Positions 37,874 through 47,698 are shown, numbered from the stretch's first letter. The stretch: 64,000 nucleotides of DNA from Colwellia piezophila ATCC BAA-637 (GCF_000378625.1 NZ_KB905167.1:1-64000), one strand, 5' to 3'. Numbers and translations: made by a program. Notes: generated by a model from the letters alone, not told the origin.

Positions 37874-38028
37874 ATACCAATTTCATTAAATTATTGCCCA
37901 CTTGTACGGGTTAAAATACTCCAAGGCTGCGCTATTCTCAATCCCAATAGCCGGCTATTGCACAATCGAGCGCCTTACCTTGAGTTGTTTTTTCTTCGCA
38001 CAACAAGATCACAAACTTAATGAAACGG
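37874..38028. mobile_element. MITE-like element, family B copy 1
   Basis: About 155 bp. The left end ATACCAATTTCATTAAATTA and the right end, reverse complemented (CCGTTTCATTAAGTTTGTGA), are related arms; the outermost right bases have decayed. Internal CAATAGCCGGCTATTG is a perfect 16-base palindrome. The same layout forms the outer element at 41118-41590. It lies between the GNAT and hydroxyacid dehydrogenase genes. No real coding capacity. Confidence 0.65.
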
Positions 38029-38110
38029 CTATTAGATTAATTGCAGTGGAAATCACTTTGTCCTTAGCAGGCTTAACTCTGGTTTTACTCGGGCTTAATT
38101 TAGGCTTAAC

Positions 38111-39064
38111 TTAGTCTAAGCGGTTTAAGCGTTTACCTTGTTTAAAGGCAAAGATATTCTCGCTCAGTAAATTAATGAGTCGCATTTGCGCTTCAATACT
38201 TGCCCAGGCAATATGGGCAGTGATTTTCAGATTTTTTAACTTAGCATTAACGAGTAAATGATCTACAGGAGGTGGCTCTTTTGTTAAAACATCTAAAATT
38301 GCATAGGCAATATCTTTGTTTATTAAAGCACTTAATAAAGCTTCTTCATCAACTAATGCGCCACGCGCTGTGTTGATTAATACCGCGCTATTTTTCATGC
38401 GAGATAAGACATTAGCATTAATAAGTTTTTCTGTTTCAGGGGTTTGCGGACAATGTAAACTAATAATGTCTGCTTGCTCAATAAGGTTATCAAAACTAAT
38501 TCGTTCAGCTCGAATTGAACTTGCTTTGGGTCGTTCACTAATGAGTACTTTCATGTTAAAAGCATGGGCAATGCTTGCTACCGCTTTACCTAAACTGCCA
38601 TAACCAACAATACCTAGGGTTTTTCCTGCTAGTTCAGCGATACCATTACCGTGATAACAAAAGGCATCGCTGCTTGACCATAAACCTTGCTCGGTGTTGT
38701 TATTATGGTGATTGGTTTGTTGAAAATATTCGAGTAACTGAGCAAAAATATATTGGCCAACAGCTTGCCCGGCGTAACCACTGACATTTGTTAGCGCAAT
38801 GTTTAATTTCTGGGCTGCTGCTATATCGACATTGTTATAACCGGTGGCACTAATACAAATTAGTTTTACCTTAGGTAATGCCGATAATATATCGCCGCTT
38901 AACAGAACCTTATTGGTGATAATTACCTCGGCCTCAAGACAGCGAGCTATTATCTCATTTGGTGACGTGTTGGCATAACAAGTTAATTGGCTTACTTGTT
39001 TTTCAATCGCGGATAAGTCGATGTTAGGGCTAAAGGTTTGTTTATCTAAAAATACTGCGCGCAT
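38111..39064 (-). CDS. D-2-hydroxyacid dehydrogenase (glycerate dehydrogenase-like)
   Basis: 317 residues. NAD-binding motif GIVGYGSLGKAVA, then SLHCPQTPETEKLI, the substrate Arg in NTARGALVDEEALL, a Glu in DVLTKEPPP and the catalytic His in ITAHIAWAS: all key residues of the family. It reduces 2-oxoacids such as hydroxypyruvate. It resembles HprA-type enzymes, but exact substrate is inferred only from overall similarity. Single gene. Confidence 0.9.
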   Translation of the reverse strand: MRAVFLDKQTFSPNIDLSAIEKQVSQLTCYANTSPNEIIARCLEAEVIITNKVLLSGDILSALPKVKLICISATGYNNVDIAAAQKLNIALTNVSGYAGQAVGQYIFAQLLEYFQQTNHHNNNTEQGLWSSSDAFCYHGNGIAELAGKTLGIVGYGSLGKAVASIAHAFNMKVLISERPKASSIRAERISFDNLIEQADIISLHCPQTPETEKLINANVLSRMKNSAVLINTARGALVDEEALLSALINKDIAYAILDVLTKEPPPVDHLLVNAKLKNLKITAHIAWASIEAQMRLINLLSENIFAFKQGKRLNRLD

Positions 39065-39147
39065 GTTATTTGCTCATTTTTATTTAACTTAATTAATTTA
39101 TATGACTTATATGGTTTAACTAAATTATTTTAGTAACCTAATGAAAG

Positions 39148-39178
39148 AAGCTAGCTCTAAAGCGTTTGCTAGCTTTTT
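39148..39178. terminator. Terminator between nnrS and the hydroxyacid dehydrogenase gene
   Basis: AAGCTAGC, 12-base loop, GCTAGCTT, with a T-run on the plus strand and TTCTTT on the minus strand. It sits just after the nnrS stop (minus strand). Confidence 0.55.
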
Positions 39179-39229
39179 ACTTTTATCCCAAAAGACAGCT
39201 GTCTTGGTAACTCGATAGTGTAAATCACT

Positions 39230-40435
39230 CTATCCAGGTCGACCATCTTTTCTTGCGGTAATTAACATGGGTCCATAGCCGATGATAAATAGTGCAAAAG
39301 CAATAATCCAAAATCCGCCACTGATATCAATAAATAATAACGTTTTTTCGGGGACTGCCCAGGGTCCGAAAGTTCGTAGCAATGCCGCTAAACTTATTAA
39401 TACATAGGCAATAGTCATTGATTTCGGTGGTGTGAGTGGGCGGCCAGTATGACCTAAAGATACCCGTGAAATCATCGCTAATATTAAACCGCCCATACCG
39501 CCAATTGTCAGTAAGTGCCATACGTGGTTACTCGGTACCTCGGGGATTAAATAACTAGCACCAAGTACAAATAAGCCAAAACAAATAAACTTCATCGCGC
39601 CATGTATAGACCATAACAGCGGTATGCTTAACGTGATCCAAGGCCGCCATCGTAACCAACGTATGGTTTGAAATACGCTAGCAATGATCAGTAATACCCC
39701 AAAGAATAGTGCTGAAAAGCCAACGACCGGCTGTAAAAGTAAACTTAACATGGCAATCGCTAAGCTACCGTTAGCGGCTTTATCTAACCAAGGTAATGGC
39801 TCAGCTTTAGCAGTTTTTGTGCCATTTGCAGTAAACATAGGCGCAACACGCCCAGCCATGACGGACATTAAAAAGGTCACTAACATCACGCCGGCATAAC
39901 CCGAATAGATGCTATTGAATGTTTCAGGGTAATGTATCGCTAAGTGCATCTCTGCATTAGCGAGGGTGAATAAAGCGAGTAGTGGTACAAAGAATAAATT
40001 ACGATATTGTTTGATAGCAATAATTGGCTTGGCTAATACCAATGCAACGACAGGAAGAAAGCTTAAGTCAATCAGGCTAGTTAGCGTTGAACCAAATAAG
40101 TCAGGCATAACTAGAAAAACGCGTCCTGCTAACCAGAGTAAGAATAAAGCGAGTAAAGTCTTACCTTGAGCCCCCTTAACCCCTGTCCAATTTTGTACAG
40201 CGGTTAATAAAAAACCGGCAATAATGGCGCCGCCAAAACCGAAAATCATTTCATGAATATGCCACCAATAACCACCACCTAAGGGCGATAAACTGATTGT
40301 TCCCCGATACATTAATAACCATAGAATAATAGCGAAAATGCTAAAAATAGCACCGCTAAGGAAGAATGGTCTAAAGCCTAAACGTAATAGTGGCGGAATT
40401 TTTTGTTCTGTTGCTAAGTCGGTAATTTGCATCAT
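39230..40435 (-). CDS. nnrS: NnrS family membrane protein
   Basis: 401 residues with about 12 hydrophobic segments. The N-terminal LLRLGFRPFFLSGAIF and the following GYWWHIHEMIFGFGGAIIAGFLLTAVQNWTG are NnrS hallmarks with conserved His residues that bind heme and copper. NnrS is linked to nitric oxide stress in denitrifiers and Vibrio. A thioredoxin gene lies 196 bases upstream on the same strand. No Nor, Hmp or NsrR gene is visible here. Confidence 0.92.
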   Translation of the reverse strand: MMQITDLATEQKIPPLLRLGFRPFFLSGAIFSIFAIILWLLMYRGTISLSPLGGGYWWHIHEMIFGFGGAIIAGFLLTAVQNWTGVKGAQGKTLLALFLLWLAGRVFLVMPDLFGSTLTSLIDLSFLPVVALVLAKPIIAIKQYRNLFFVPLLALFTLANAEMHLAIHYPETFNSIYSGYAGVMLVTFLMSVMAGRVAPMFTANGTKTAKAEPLPWLDKAANGSLAIAMLSLLLQPVVGFSALFFGVLLIIASVFQTIRWLRWRPWITLSIPLLWSIHGAMKFICFGLFVLGASYLIPEVPSNHVWHLLTIGGMGGLILAMISRVSLGHTGRPLTPPKSMTIAYVLISLAALLRTFGPWAVPEKTLLFIDISGGFWIIAFALFIIGYGPMLITARKDGRPG

Positions 40436-40631
40436 AAGGTCTACCTTATACCTATCTAAGTAATTGCGTCGGTATTGTTAGTAATAATAGTAATCAACAA
40501 TTGTAATGAATTACAGGCATCGATATCCGAAATAGATCAAAGAATTGTTAATAAGCTTGAGATACCGCGTTGGACTGGCTATCGATGATGCATAGCCGAG
40601 TCCGTACCGCATACTTTAAAATCACATATTT

Positions 40632-40964
40632 TTACTGTTGTTGAATAAATTTCTTAACTTGGTTAACTGAAGCTGCGCCTACTTGAGTTGCGACTAACTT
40701 TCCATCGTTCATTAATAGTAAGGTGGGTATGCCACGAATACCAAATTTGGCCATTAGCGCTTGGCTGTTATCCGAGTTAATTTTAATGACTTTAATATCA
40801 TCAAAATCTTGTGCTATTTGCTCAACTACCGGCGCAAGCATTTTACAGGGAGCGCACCAGGGTGCATAAAAATCTATTAAGACTTTACCTTTAGCTTGCT
40901 CGACTTCTTGAGTAAATTGCTCTGCTAAAATTTCTTCGACCTTAATCGGTGTTGCTGTACTCAT
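40632..40964 (-). CDS. Thioredoxin
   Basis: 110 residues from the ATG at 40964, which has GGAG eight bases upstream; an ATG at 40976 overlaps that site and is less likely. Thioredoxin fold with active site WCAPCK (Ala in place of the common Gly) after DFYAPWCAPC, and the cis-Pro in GIRGIPTLLLMNDG. No signal peptide, so it is a cytosolic disulfide reductase. It is a second-type thioredoxin rather than clear TrxA. Confidence 0.93.
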   Translation of the reverse strand: MSTATPIKVEEILAEQFTQEVEQAKGKVLIDFYAPWCAPCKMLAPVVEQIAQDFDDIKVIKINSDNSQALMAKFGIRGIPTLLLMNDGKLVATQVGAASVNQVKKFIQQQ

Positions 40965-41117
40965 GTTGTACTCCATTTTATTAGGTAGTTATCTTGGGTG
41001 ATAGTCATTGTTAACTCTCCCTTTAATTAGTCTAAACAGTGTACTTAACTTGGAATTGATAGATTAGATGTATTTAATAGGATTCATTGTTCTATATATG
41101 AAACAATGGGGTAGGTA

Positions 41118-41590
41118 ATACCAGTTTCATTAAGTTGGTGATCTTGTTGTGCATAGGAAAAATACACCAGAGCAAGGCGCTAGACTGAGTAATAGCTGGC
41201 TATTGGGATTGAGAGTAATACCAATTACACTAATATATTGATCAACTGAGAGTTATATTATGGAGCTTAGAACAAGAAAAATTACTTAAACATAGTTATT
41301 CTATATTTTTTTAATTTTGTGCCGTTATCAGTTTGCTAATAAACTCCCATAGGGCGAGTTTAAAAAGCTTACATGAGTCGTTATTGATTTCGACAAGGAC
41401 GCTACATGGATGTAGCTTATTAGAGAATGCAGGAGCTTATTCTCCTGAATAACCATTATCTTCAATCAATGCCTTGCCTCTATGCCTTTTAATTCTCGCT
41501 CAGTGGTCAATTAATTAATGTACTTGGTATCGCGCTGACATGGCGTATTTTAACCAGCACAAGTGAGCAATAATTTAATGAGATTGGTAT
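41118..41590. mobile_element. MITE-like element, family B copy 2, interrupted by a family A copy
   Basis: The left part ATACCAGTTTCATTAAGTTG (from 41118) and the right part, reverse complemented (ATACCAATCTCATTAAATTA, ending 41590), are arms of one element like that at 37874. It is split by the family A copy at 41218-41530. Without the insert it is about 160 bp. The right end is four bases before the ATG of the LysR gene, so the gene's ribosome-binding region is element DNA. Confidence 0.68.
41218..41530. mobile_element. MITE-like element, family A copy 2 (313 bp, long form), nested in family B
   Basis: The ends (ATACCAATTACACTAATATA; right end reverse complemented ATACCAAGTACATTAATTAA) are inverted over about 36 bases. 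The interior, in reverse orientation, matches copies 1, 3 and 4. The 48-nt double-hairpin module is present at 41399-41446 (with GCTACATGGATGTAGC at 41401-41416). The interval 40977-41594 holds only these nested elements. Confidence 0.75.
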
Positions 41591-41594
41591 AAGT

Positions 41595-42503
41595 ATGAAG
41601 TTGAGTAATTTAGATGATTTACATTTATTTGTAACCTTAGTCGAAACCGGATCATTTACCCTAGCAGCCAAAGAATTAGGCATGGCAAAATCTAAAGTCA
41701 GTCGGCGCTTGGTTCAGTTAGAAAAAAAATTAGGCTGCGATCTGCTTTTACGTACCACGAGAAAGCAGGAACTTACTGATAGTGGTCGCTTACTTTATTG
41801 TTCGTGTAAAGAGCATATTGATGCCTTAACCAAAGTTGAAGAGGAACTATCCGCTTCGTTGCATCAACCACAAGGTCAGCTGAAAATATTATTACCGTTA
41901 GAGTTTTTTAATAAAATAATAAGTACCCTAATTACTGACTTTTTAAGGCGCTATCCTAAAATTCAGCTGCATTGTCAGCACTACTCAGGCTCGGTGCCTG
42001 AATTTGATCCTAAGTTTGATCTCTGTTTCGTTTTACATGAGCAAGCGTTGCCGACAACCAACTGGATTGCTAAAGAGTTACTAAGCTTTCCCCAATCTAT
42101 TTATCTATCACCGGTGATGGCATCCAAGGCACAACGGAAACTACTTGCTAATAAAGCCATTAAGCCAGAACAACTTAGCCAATATGACTGTATATTGGCA
42201 GAAGAAAACCAACCTTGGCACTTTCGTAATAATGAAAAAATTGAGCAAGTGATGGTTTCTGGCAAGCTGATACTGACTAGCCCAGAGATGCGTCTTCAGG
42301 CGGCAGAGCAGGGTCTAGGCTTGTGTAAATTACCGGATTACATGATAAAAAATAGTGTACCAAGCCAATCATTACAACGTTTGTGTTTAAACCACCAGAG
42401 CATAGCTCAACGGTTAAGTGTGCTCTATCAAAGTCGTAATATTGCCAGTAAAACTCGAACCTTTTTAGATTACTTTCAGAGTAACGTCGGACAGTTACTC
42501 TAA
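41595..42503 (+). CDS. LysR family transcriptional regulator
   Basis: 302 residues. N-terminal winged HTH (about 4-62: LHLFVTLVETGSFTLAAKELGMAKSKVSRRLVQLEKKLG), then a LysR effector domain (90-290). The target is unknown; the closest divergent gene is thioredoxin, beyond the inserted elements. The ATG lies 4 bases after the end of a family B element and no clear Shine-Dalgarno is seen, so insertion may have changed its expression. Confidence 0.92.
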   Translation: MKLSNLDDLHLFVTLVETGSFTLAAKELGMAKSKVSRRLVQLEKKLGCDLLLRTTRKQELTDSGRLLYCSCKEHIDALTKVEEELSASLHQPQGQLKILLPLEFFNKIISTLITDFLRRYPKIQLHCQHYSGSVPEFDPKFDLCFVLHEQALPTTNWIAKELLSFPQSIYLSPVMASKAQRKLLANKAIKPEQLSQYDCILAEENQPWHFRNNEKIEQVMVSGKLILTSPEMRLQAAEQGLGLCKLPDYMIKNSVPSQSLQRLCLNHQSIAQRLSVLYQSRNIASKTRTFLDYFQSNVGQLL

Positions 42504-42618
42504 AAGTCATTAGCCGGCTAAGTATTCGGTAAAATTGTTCCTATATGCCGTTTTGCTACAGGCATTAACCTTGTTATGATGTGGCATCTTTTTATTAACG
42601 AATAAATCATTGAATTTT

Positions 42619-43293
42619 ATGTCAGCAACCTCACTTGAACGAATTACTATCGAGCCTAAATCTCCGGCAACTTCCTGTGTCATCTGGTTACATGGTTTAG
42701 GAGACTCAGGTGCAGGATTTTCACCTATTGTGCCGGTGTTGGACTTGCCAAAAAATCACGGCATCCGCTTTATTTTCCCGCATGCGCCTGAGCAAGCAGT
42801 CACTATTAACCAAGGTTATGTGATGCGATCTTGGTATGACATCAAAAGCATGGATCTACATAACCGTGCCGATATGGCCGGGGTGTTAGAGTCTGAACAG
42901 CGTGTACAAGCACTAATACAAGAACAGATTGACTCAGGCATAGCGGCAAAGAACATTGTTTTAGCAGGTTTTAGCCAAGGCGGTGTCTTGAGTTTATTCA
43001 CCGGCTTACGATTTTCGCAAAGTTTAGCGGGTATCTTGGCATTGTCTTGTTATTTACCGACTGCAGATAAATTACCTGAGCAATGCCATAGTGCCAATGC
43101 ACAAACCCCTATTTTGCAAAACCATGGCGACCGAGATGGTGTGGTGCCATTGAGTGCCGGTAAAATGGCAAATACATTATTATCAGCAGCAAACTATAAG
43201 GTGACTTGGAAGACATACCCGATGGAGCATTCCGTATTGCCTGAACAACTTACCGATATTTCAGCTTGGCTACAAGCTAGACTACTTGCATAA
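42619..43293 (+). CDS. Carboxylesterase/phospholipase (alpha/beta hydrolase)
   Basis: 224 residues from the ATG at 42619. Family of YpfH/acyl-protein thioesterase-like enzymes: CVIWLHGLGDSGAGF (oxyanion), nucleophile Ser in AGFSQGGVLS, Asp in NHGDRDGVVPL and His in YPMEHSV. It hydrolyses short esters or lysophospholipids in the cytosol. The in-frame TTG at 42610 is less likely as start. Single gene. Confidence 0.9.
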   Translation: MSATSLERITIEPKSPATSCVIWLHGLGDSGAGFSPIVPVLDLPKNHGIRFIFPHAPEQAVTINQGYVMRSWYDIKSMDLHNRADMAGVLESEQRVQALIQEQIDSGIAAKNIVLAGFSQGGVLSLFTGLRFSQSLAGILALSCYLPTADKLPEQCHSANAQTPILQNHGDRDGVVPLSAGKMANTLLSAANYKVTWKTYPMEHSVLPEQLTDISAWLQARLLA

Positions 43294-43623
43294 TTAACCG
43301 CTATCACTGAGTAGGGTTAAGGTAAGTTATGGATGAGGTTAAAGGACAAAGTGGCACTGTAAAGTAACAAAGCCGGTGTCTTAAAGTATGTCATCGTCTG
43401 TCGGCAGATGATGTATTGTCAAGAAGGCGATTTTTACCAAGAGCTAACCGAGGCTGGCGTTAATATTAAAGTGCAAGTATTAGATTTTAAGCTTAATTAG
43501 CCGTTATCCACTGACCCTAGTTAGCCAAGTGAAAAAAGTGGTGAGTCACACCAATTGAATGTGACTCACGTTATGACTGTTCAAAAAACGAGTCACACTG
43601 TAGATGAAGTTATAGGTAACGTT
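43294..43623 (+). other. Gap after the esterase gene, possible coding relics
   Basis: No complete gene. An in-frame tail around 43348-43500 (containing YCQEGDFYQELTEAGVNIKV) looks protein-like but lacks a convincing start or ribosome site, so it may be the end of a decayed gene. Nothing else supported. Confidence 0.25.
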
Positions 43624-43889
43624 ATACCAATTTGATTAAATTTCTTCCCAACTCAGAGCTCTGCTCAATGTTCAATAACAAGGGGGATTTGTTTCGGTTT
43701 AGTCATTCTAAATCAAATAAATTTAACGATGTTAGTGGGCATCGAGCAAGCTCCCAGAGGGCGAGCTTAAAAGGCTTACATGCTGCGTTATTGATTTTGA
43801 CAAGGGAATAACCATTCTCTTCAATCAATGCCTTGCCTTTAAGCCTTTTAATTCTCGCTGAGTGGGAAATAACTTAATCAACTTGGTAT
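43624..43889. mobile_element. MITE-like element, family A copy 3 (266 bp, short form)
   Basis: The ends ATACCAATTTGATTAAATTT and (right, reverse complemented) ATACCAAGTTGATTAAGTTA are inverted. The interior in reverse orientation matches copies 2 and 4 but lacks the 48-nt module: where they have it, this copy reads straight from CCTTGTC-type into TTATTC-type sequence. It begins three bases after the glrR stop, so it may supply that operon's 3' end. Confidence 0.75.
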
Positions 43890-43892
43890 TAA

Positions 43893-45266
43893 CTAGTCTT
43901 CTCTATAGGATCCAGGCACTAAATGATGACGATTTAACAGCTTATAAAACTCAGTACGGTTACGTTGCGCAATTCGCGCTGCTTGTGAGACATTACCAGC
44001 AGTAATTTTTAATAATTTTGCTAAATAATCTCGCTCAAAATGGTCTCTTGCTTGTTGAAAAGACGGAAATTTCGTTGAATCATCACGTAGGGCATTTTTC
44101 ACTAACGTTGCACTGATGACATTTTCACTTGAGAGCGCCACGCTTTGTTCAATTACATTTTGCAATTGCCTAATATTGCCGGGCCAAGGCGCACTAATCA
44201 GTAATTCCATCGCCTCTTGGTTAATGCTTTTTATCGGCATATTTGAGCGCGCAACCGCTTGGTTCAAAAAGTACTGCACTAATAATGGAATATCTTCACG
44301 TCGTTGTATTAGGGGGGGCAGTTCTAGCTCAACCACATTGAGTCGGTAATATAAATCTTCTCTAAAGGTGCTGGCTTTAATCGCTTTGGTTAAATTAACG
44401 TGCGTTGCTGAAATGATACGAACGTCAATTTTAATCGCTTGAGTACTGCCTACCGGCCTAACTTCTCGCTCTTGTAGTACCCGTAATAATTTCACTTGAA
44501 AACTAAGGGGCATATCGCCAATTTCATCTAAAAATAAAGTGCCACCATCGGTCGCTTGGAATAAGCCTTGATGATTGCGCTCTGCCCCAGTAAATGCGCC
44601 TTTGGTGTGGCCGAATAGTTCGGATTCAAGTAACTGCTCAGGGATTGCGGCACAGTTAATTGCGGTAAAAACTTTATCTTTCCTGTTACTGGCTTGATGA
44701 ATTGCTTTTGCTAATAACTCTTTACCGGTGCCGCTCTGGCTGTGAATAAGCACACTAAAATCACTATTGGCCACTTGTTTGGCTTGCTGTAATAGCGATG
44801 TCATCACAGTGCTGCGACTAATAATATGACTACGCCACCGCTCAGTTTCACACGTTTGGTCACCACTGGATGGTTGTAATCGTATCGCTAGTTCAACGGT
44901 GTCGAGTAGCTCTTGGCTTTCAAACGGCTTAGTTAAAAAGCTAAATACACCTTGTTTAGTGGCGTTAATTGCATCTGGGATGGTGCCATGAGCCGTCATG
45001 ATTACCACAGGAATATTTGGATGCTGCACTCTAATTTGTTCAAATAAAGCCATGCCATCCATACCTTCCATCCGTAAGTCGCTAATCACAACCTGCGGGA
45101 TGAAGTGCTGTAATGTCCCTAGGGCAATTTTAGCATTGGCGGCTGATTCAACCTCATAACCTGCTGCTGAAAGTCTAATACTGAGTAAACGTAACAAACT
45201 AGGATCGTCATCTACTATCAGAATTTTAGCAGGGCGTATTGCCGCTGCTGGCGTTTTTTGACTCAT
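43893..45266 (-). CDS. glrR: Sigma-54-dependent response regulator GlrR (QseF)
   Basis: 457 residues from the ATG at 45266 ([10 protein letters not shown]); the frame is open 19 codons further but the E. coli protein begins here. Receiver domain with phospho-acceptor Asp63 ([13 protein letters not shown]), AAA+ domain with Walker A SGTGKELL, the sigma-54 contact loop GAFTGA, and a Fis-type HTH ([24 protein letters not shown]) nearly identical to E. coli GlrR. Activated by GlrK. A perfect GlrR-type site and sigma-54 promoter lie beyond glrK. Confidence 0.95.
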   Translation of the reverse strand: MSQKTPAAAIRPAKILIVDDDPSLLRLLSIRLSAAGYEVESAANAKIALGTLQHFIPQVVISDLRMEGMDGMALFEQIRVQHPNIPVVIMTAHGTIPDAINATKQGVFSFLTKPFESQELLDTVELAIRLQPSSGDQTCETERWRSHIISRSTVMTSLLQQAKQVANSDFSVLIHSQSGTGKELLAKAIHQASNRKDKVFTAINCAAIPEQLLESELFGHTKGAFTGAERNHQGLFQATDGGTLFLDEIGDMPLSFQVKLLRVLQEREVRPVGSTQAIKIDVRIISATHVNLTKAIKASTFREDLYYRLNVVELELPPLIQRREDIPLLVQYFLNQAVARSNMPIKSINQEAMELLISAPWPGNIRQLQNVIEQSVALSSENVISATLVKNALRDDSTKFPSFQQARDHFERDYLAKLLKITAGNVSQAARIAQRNRTEFYKLLNRHHLVPGSYRED

Positions 45267-45294
45267 AACATTATCTCTTTTAGGGCTTGTGGTA

Positions 45295-45870
45295 TTAGCC
45301 ACGCTCATTAATATTTTGATCAATTTGCTTTAATAACTTTAATTGCTGTTGTAACTGCTCGATGAGCAGGTGGTGTTCATCCGACTCTTTTTTACATGTT
45401 TCGCGGTGAGCTTTATGGCTTGCAAGTAAATGTAGTTGGCTATTTAACTGGTCTCTTAGCACCATGATAAAAGCAAAATTTTCTTTAGCTATGCTATCGC
45501 CAGAGAGTAAGTACTCATTAAGCAATCGCTTGGCTTTGTATGGATGGTGTAGGTTGGAGTTAGGTAAACTGTAAATTAAAATGAGCTTGCCTTGGTTAAG
45601 CACTATATCTTCACGATATTTATTATTGATAAGGATTTTCAGATGTTTTTCTTCTGCCAATAGCCCCTTATCCGTTAAGTTTTTTAACCCTAAGTAATAC
45701 TGGCTATAATTCTCTGAATCATTAGTCGCAGGGGGAGGCATTTGACAGGCACTCGTTAAGCTAATGAGGCAGGCAATAAAGAGCATTGATAGCTTTTTTT
45801 GTACTCGGGCTACGGGGGGAGGAGTGAGCCAGTTCATGGCAGCATATAAAGTCAGACTATTATTTTTCAT
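45295..45870 (-). CDS. qseG: QseG-like outer membrane lipoprotein of the Glr system
   Basis: 191 residues; the ATG overlaps the glrK stop as ATGA. A lipobox LTSAC (about 38-42) follows a late hydrophobic stretch, so the mature lipoprotein has about 150 residues, mostly helical with a coiled-coil end (HHLLIEQLQQQLKLLKQI). In E. coli QseG sits between glrK and glrR and stimulates GlrK. Sequence similarity is low and the call rests on position, size and lipobox. Internal starts at 45837 or 45786 would also give a signal peptide. Confidence 0.75.
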   Translation of the reverse strand: MKNNSLTLYAAMNWLTPPPVARVQKKLSMLFIACLISLTSACQMPPPATNDSENYSQYYLGLKNLTDKGLLAEEKHLKILINNKYREDIVLNQGKLILIYSLPNSNLHHPYKAKRLLNEYLLSGDSIAKENFAFIMVLRDQLNSQLHLLASHKAHRETCKKESDEHHLLIEQLQQQLKLLKQIDQNINERG

Positions 45871-47396
45871 ACTTCATCTTCTACTTGCGAATTTGGTAAA
45901 GTGATGGTGACGCGGGCACCTTGTCTATGGCTTTCGTGTGGCTCTTTTGCCTGAGTAATACGGATGCTGCCATTGAGACGCAGTAATAGCTCTTTAACTA
46001 TGGTCAGTCCTAAGCCGCTACCTTTTATCTGGCTATTCTGGGGAGGTTGACCCTGATAAAAAGCATCAAAGACTTTCTCACTAAGCGCGGAATCGATTCC
46101 TGGCCCTTGGTCAATGATAGTAATGGTTAAGCACTCTTTATCTTTTTGATACGTTATCTCGATAGTGCCATTAATGGGTGAATATTTAATCGCATTCGAC
46201 AGTACATTATCTAAAATAACACTGAGTTGCTTACTATTACTGTAGATATAACAATGGCTTTGATCGCATTTTAATATTATACCTTTTGACTTTATATCGA
46301 GTTTTCGAACACTACAGGCGTCATCGATAAGCGCCGCTAAATTAACTTTTTCTAAGCCATGTAAGCTAGTTGAGTCGAGCACAATATTAAAATCGAGTAA
46401 ATCTTCAATTAAACGTTGTAATCGATTGACGCTTAAACGAATGATATCGCAAATTTCTTGTTGTTCTTCATTAAGTGAACCAACGCTATTATCATAAATA
46501 AGCTCAGTGCCTTCTCTTATGGCTGCCAGTGGCGTTTTTAATTCATGGGAGATATGCCGAATAAAACTCGATTTTTGTAACTCTAGGGTATGTAAGCGCA
46601 GGCGCATATTCTCTAATGCATCAGCAATCTCTCTTACTTCGACCGGACCATGTAAATTGATTTCTTGTTCAAAATCCCCTTGCTCTAGCACTTTAATTTT
46701 ATCGGTGAGTCTTCTTAGCGGCTTGGTGATTAAAATAATAAATATAGCAGCTATTAGCAAAGTGATAGGAATGATATACAAACGTGCAAGAATGTTGTTA
46801 CTAATATTTTCAGTGGTATGGTGAATATTCAATACGTGCTGATTAACAACAAAATTGCTGCGTACTTCAATACTGTCATTGATTTCATGTAAGTGCTTAA
46901 AGTCACCTTGGATGTCTTTCAGTGAGAGGCTGTCGATTACGTCGCTCAACATTAAGGTTTTTATTCTTTCGCTATCAAGTTGCAATGACGTTAATAACTT
47001 TATCAGTACTGCATCTTTTTGTTTCTCTGCGGTATCGCTAATGAGACCAGATAACACCTCTTGCTGGCGACTAAAGCCACTAAGTAACTCCTCATCCTTA
47101 AGCACTATATATTGGCTCGCAGAACGTTCCATTCTCGCAATAGTGTCATCAAGCTTATTGTTGAGTTGGGTGAGTTGGGCCACATGATAAATAGCGCTAG
47201 TACTCTGTTTGGCTAATTGACTGACCTTATTAGCACTGAAAAGTAAAGCAGTGACTAAAGGCAGGGCGACCAAGATAAAGCCTATTAAGGTGAGTTTACT
47301 CAGGGAGATCTTATTAATAAATGACTGACTAAAAAGTGCCAGCGTTAGCCGGCGCAGTTTGGCTTTACTTTTGTTTAATTTACGAAGGAAAGTCAT
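45867..47396 (-). CDS. glrK: Sensor histidine kinase GlrK (QseE)
   Basis: 509 residues. TM helices about 34-54 and 204-224 flank a helical periplasmic sensor, then HAMP, H-box FIRHISHELKTPL with His284, N-box, and HATPase motifs DQGPGID, FDAFYQGQPP and GSGLGLTIVKELL. The gene order glrK-qseG-glrR with ATGA overlap and all on the minus strand matches enteric bacteria. It phosphorylates GlrR in response to envelope conditions. Confidence 0.92.
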   Translation of the reverse strand: MTFLRKLNKSKAKLRRLTLALFSQSFINKISLSKLTLIGFILVALPLVTALLFSANKVSQLAKQSTSAIYHVAQLTQLNNKLDDTIARMERSASQYIVLKDEELLSGFSRQQEVLSGLISDTAEKQKDAVLIKLLTSLQLDSERIKTLMLSDVIDSLSLKDIQGDFKHLHEINDSIEVRSNFVVNQHVLNIHHTTENISNNILARLYIIPITLLIAAIFIILITKPLRRLTDKIKVLEQGDFEQEINLHGPVEVREIADALENMRLRLHTLELQKSSFIRHISHELKTPLAAIREGTELIYDNSVGSLNEEQQEICDIIRLSVNRLQRLIEDLLDFNIVLDSTSLHGLEKVNLAALIDDACSVRKLDIKSKGIILKCDQSHCYIYSNSKQLSVILDNVLSNAIKYSPINGTIEITYQKDKECLTITIIDQGPGIDSALSEKVFDAFYQGQPPQNSQIKGSGLGLTIVKELLLRLNGSIRITQAKEPHESHRQGARVTITLPNSQVEDEV

Positions 47397-47474
47397 GAAT
47401 CTTTGGCCTGAACTCTATCGGGTTAAATGAATGTAGGTGTCCTTTGTATGATAAAAATAAAGTAAAAACAAGAC

Positions 47475-47492
47475 TGTCTTTAATATGAGACA
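47475..47492. promoter_or_regulatory. GlrR-type binding site (TGTC-N10-GACA)
   Basis: TGTCTTTAATATGAGACA is an exact TGTC-N10-GACA, the site bound by GlrR upstream of glmY and rpoE in enteric bacteria. It lies 79 bases upstream of glrK (divergent) and about 207 before the sigma-54 promoter core of the EF-hand gene, a normal upstream activator position. A half-matching TGTC-N10-TAAA is at 47438. Confidence 0.7.
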
Positions 47493-47698
47493 CCTATTTC
47501 TCTGTTGTGACTTTGTTGTGGCTTGTGTGTAAGTTTTTGTATTTATTGTTTATTCTTTATTATCGTTAGTTTTTTATCAGTGAAAAGCAGATTAATATAT
47601 TAATCTGTTGTTATATGGCGACAGTTAAAGGGTTATTTTGAGCGAGTGATTGGTATTATTTTATTTTAAATTCCTTAAAATCAAGGTGTTATTGTTTG

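Noticed and set aside
43333..43362. MRLKDKVAL followed by stop, like the start of an SDR gene
   Set aside because: Nine residues only, with no SDR sequence after it in any frame. Most likely chance.
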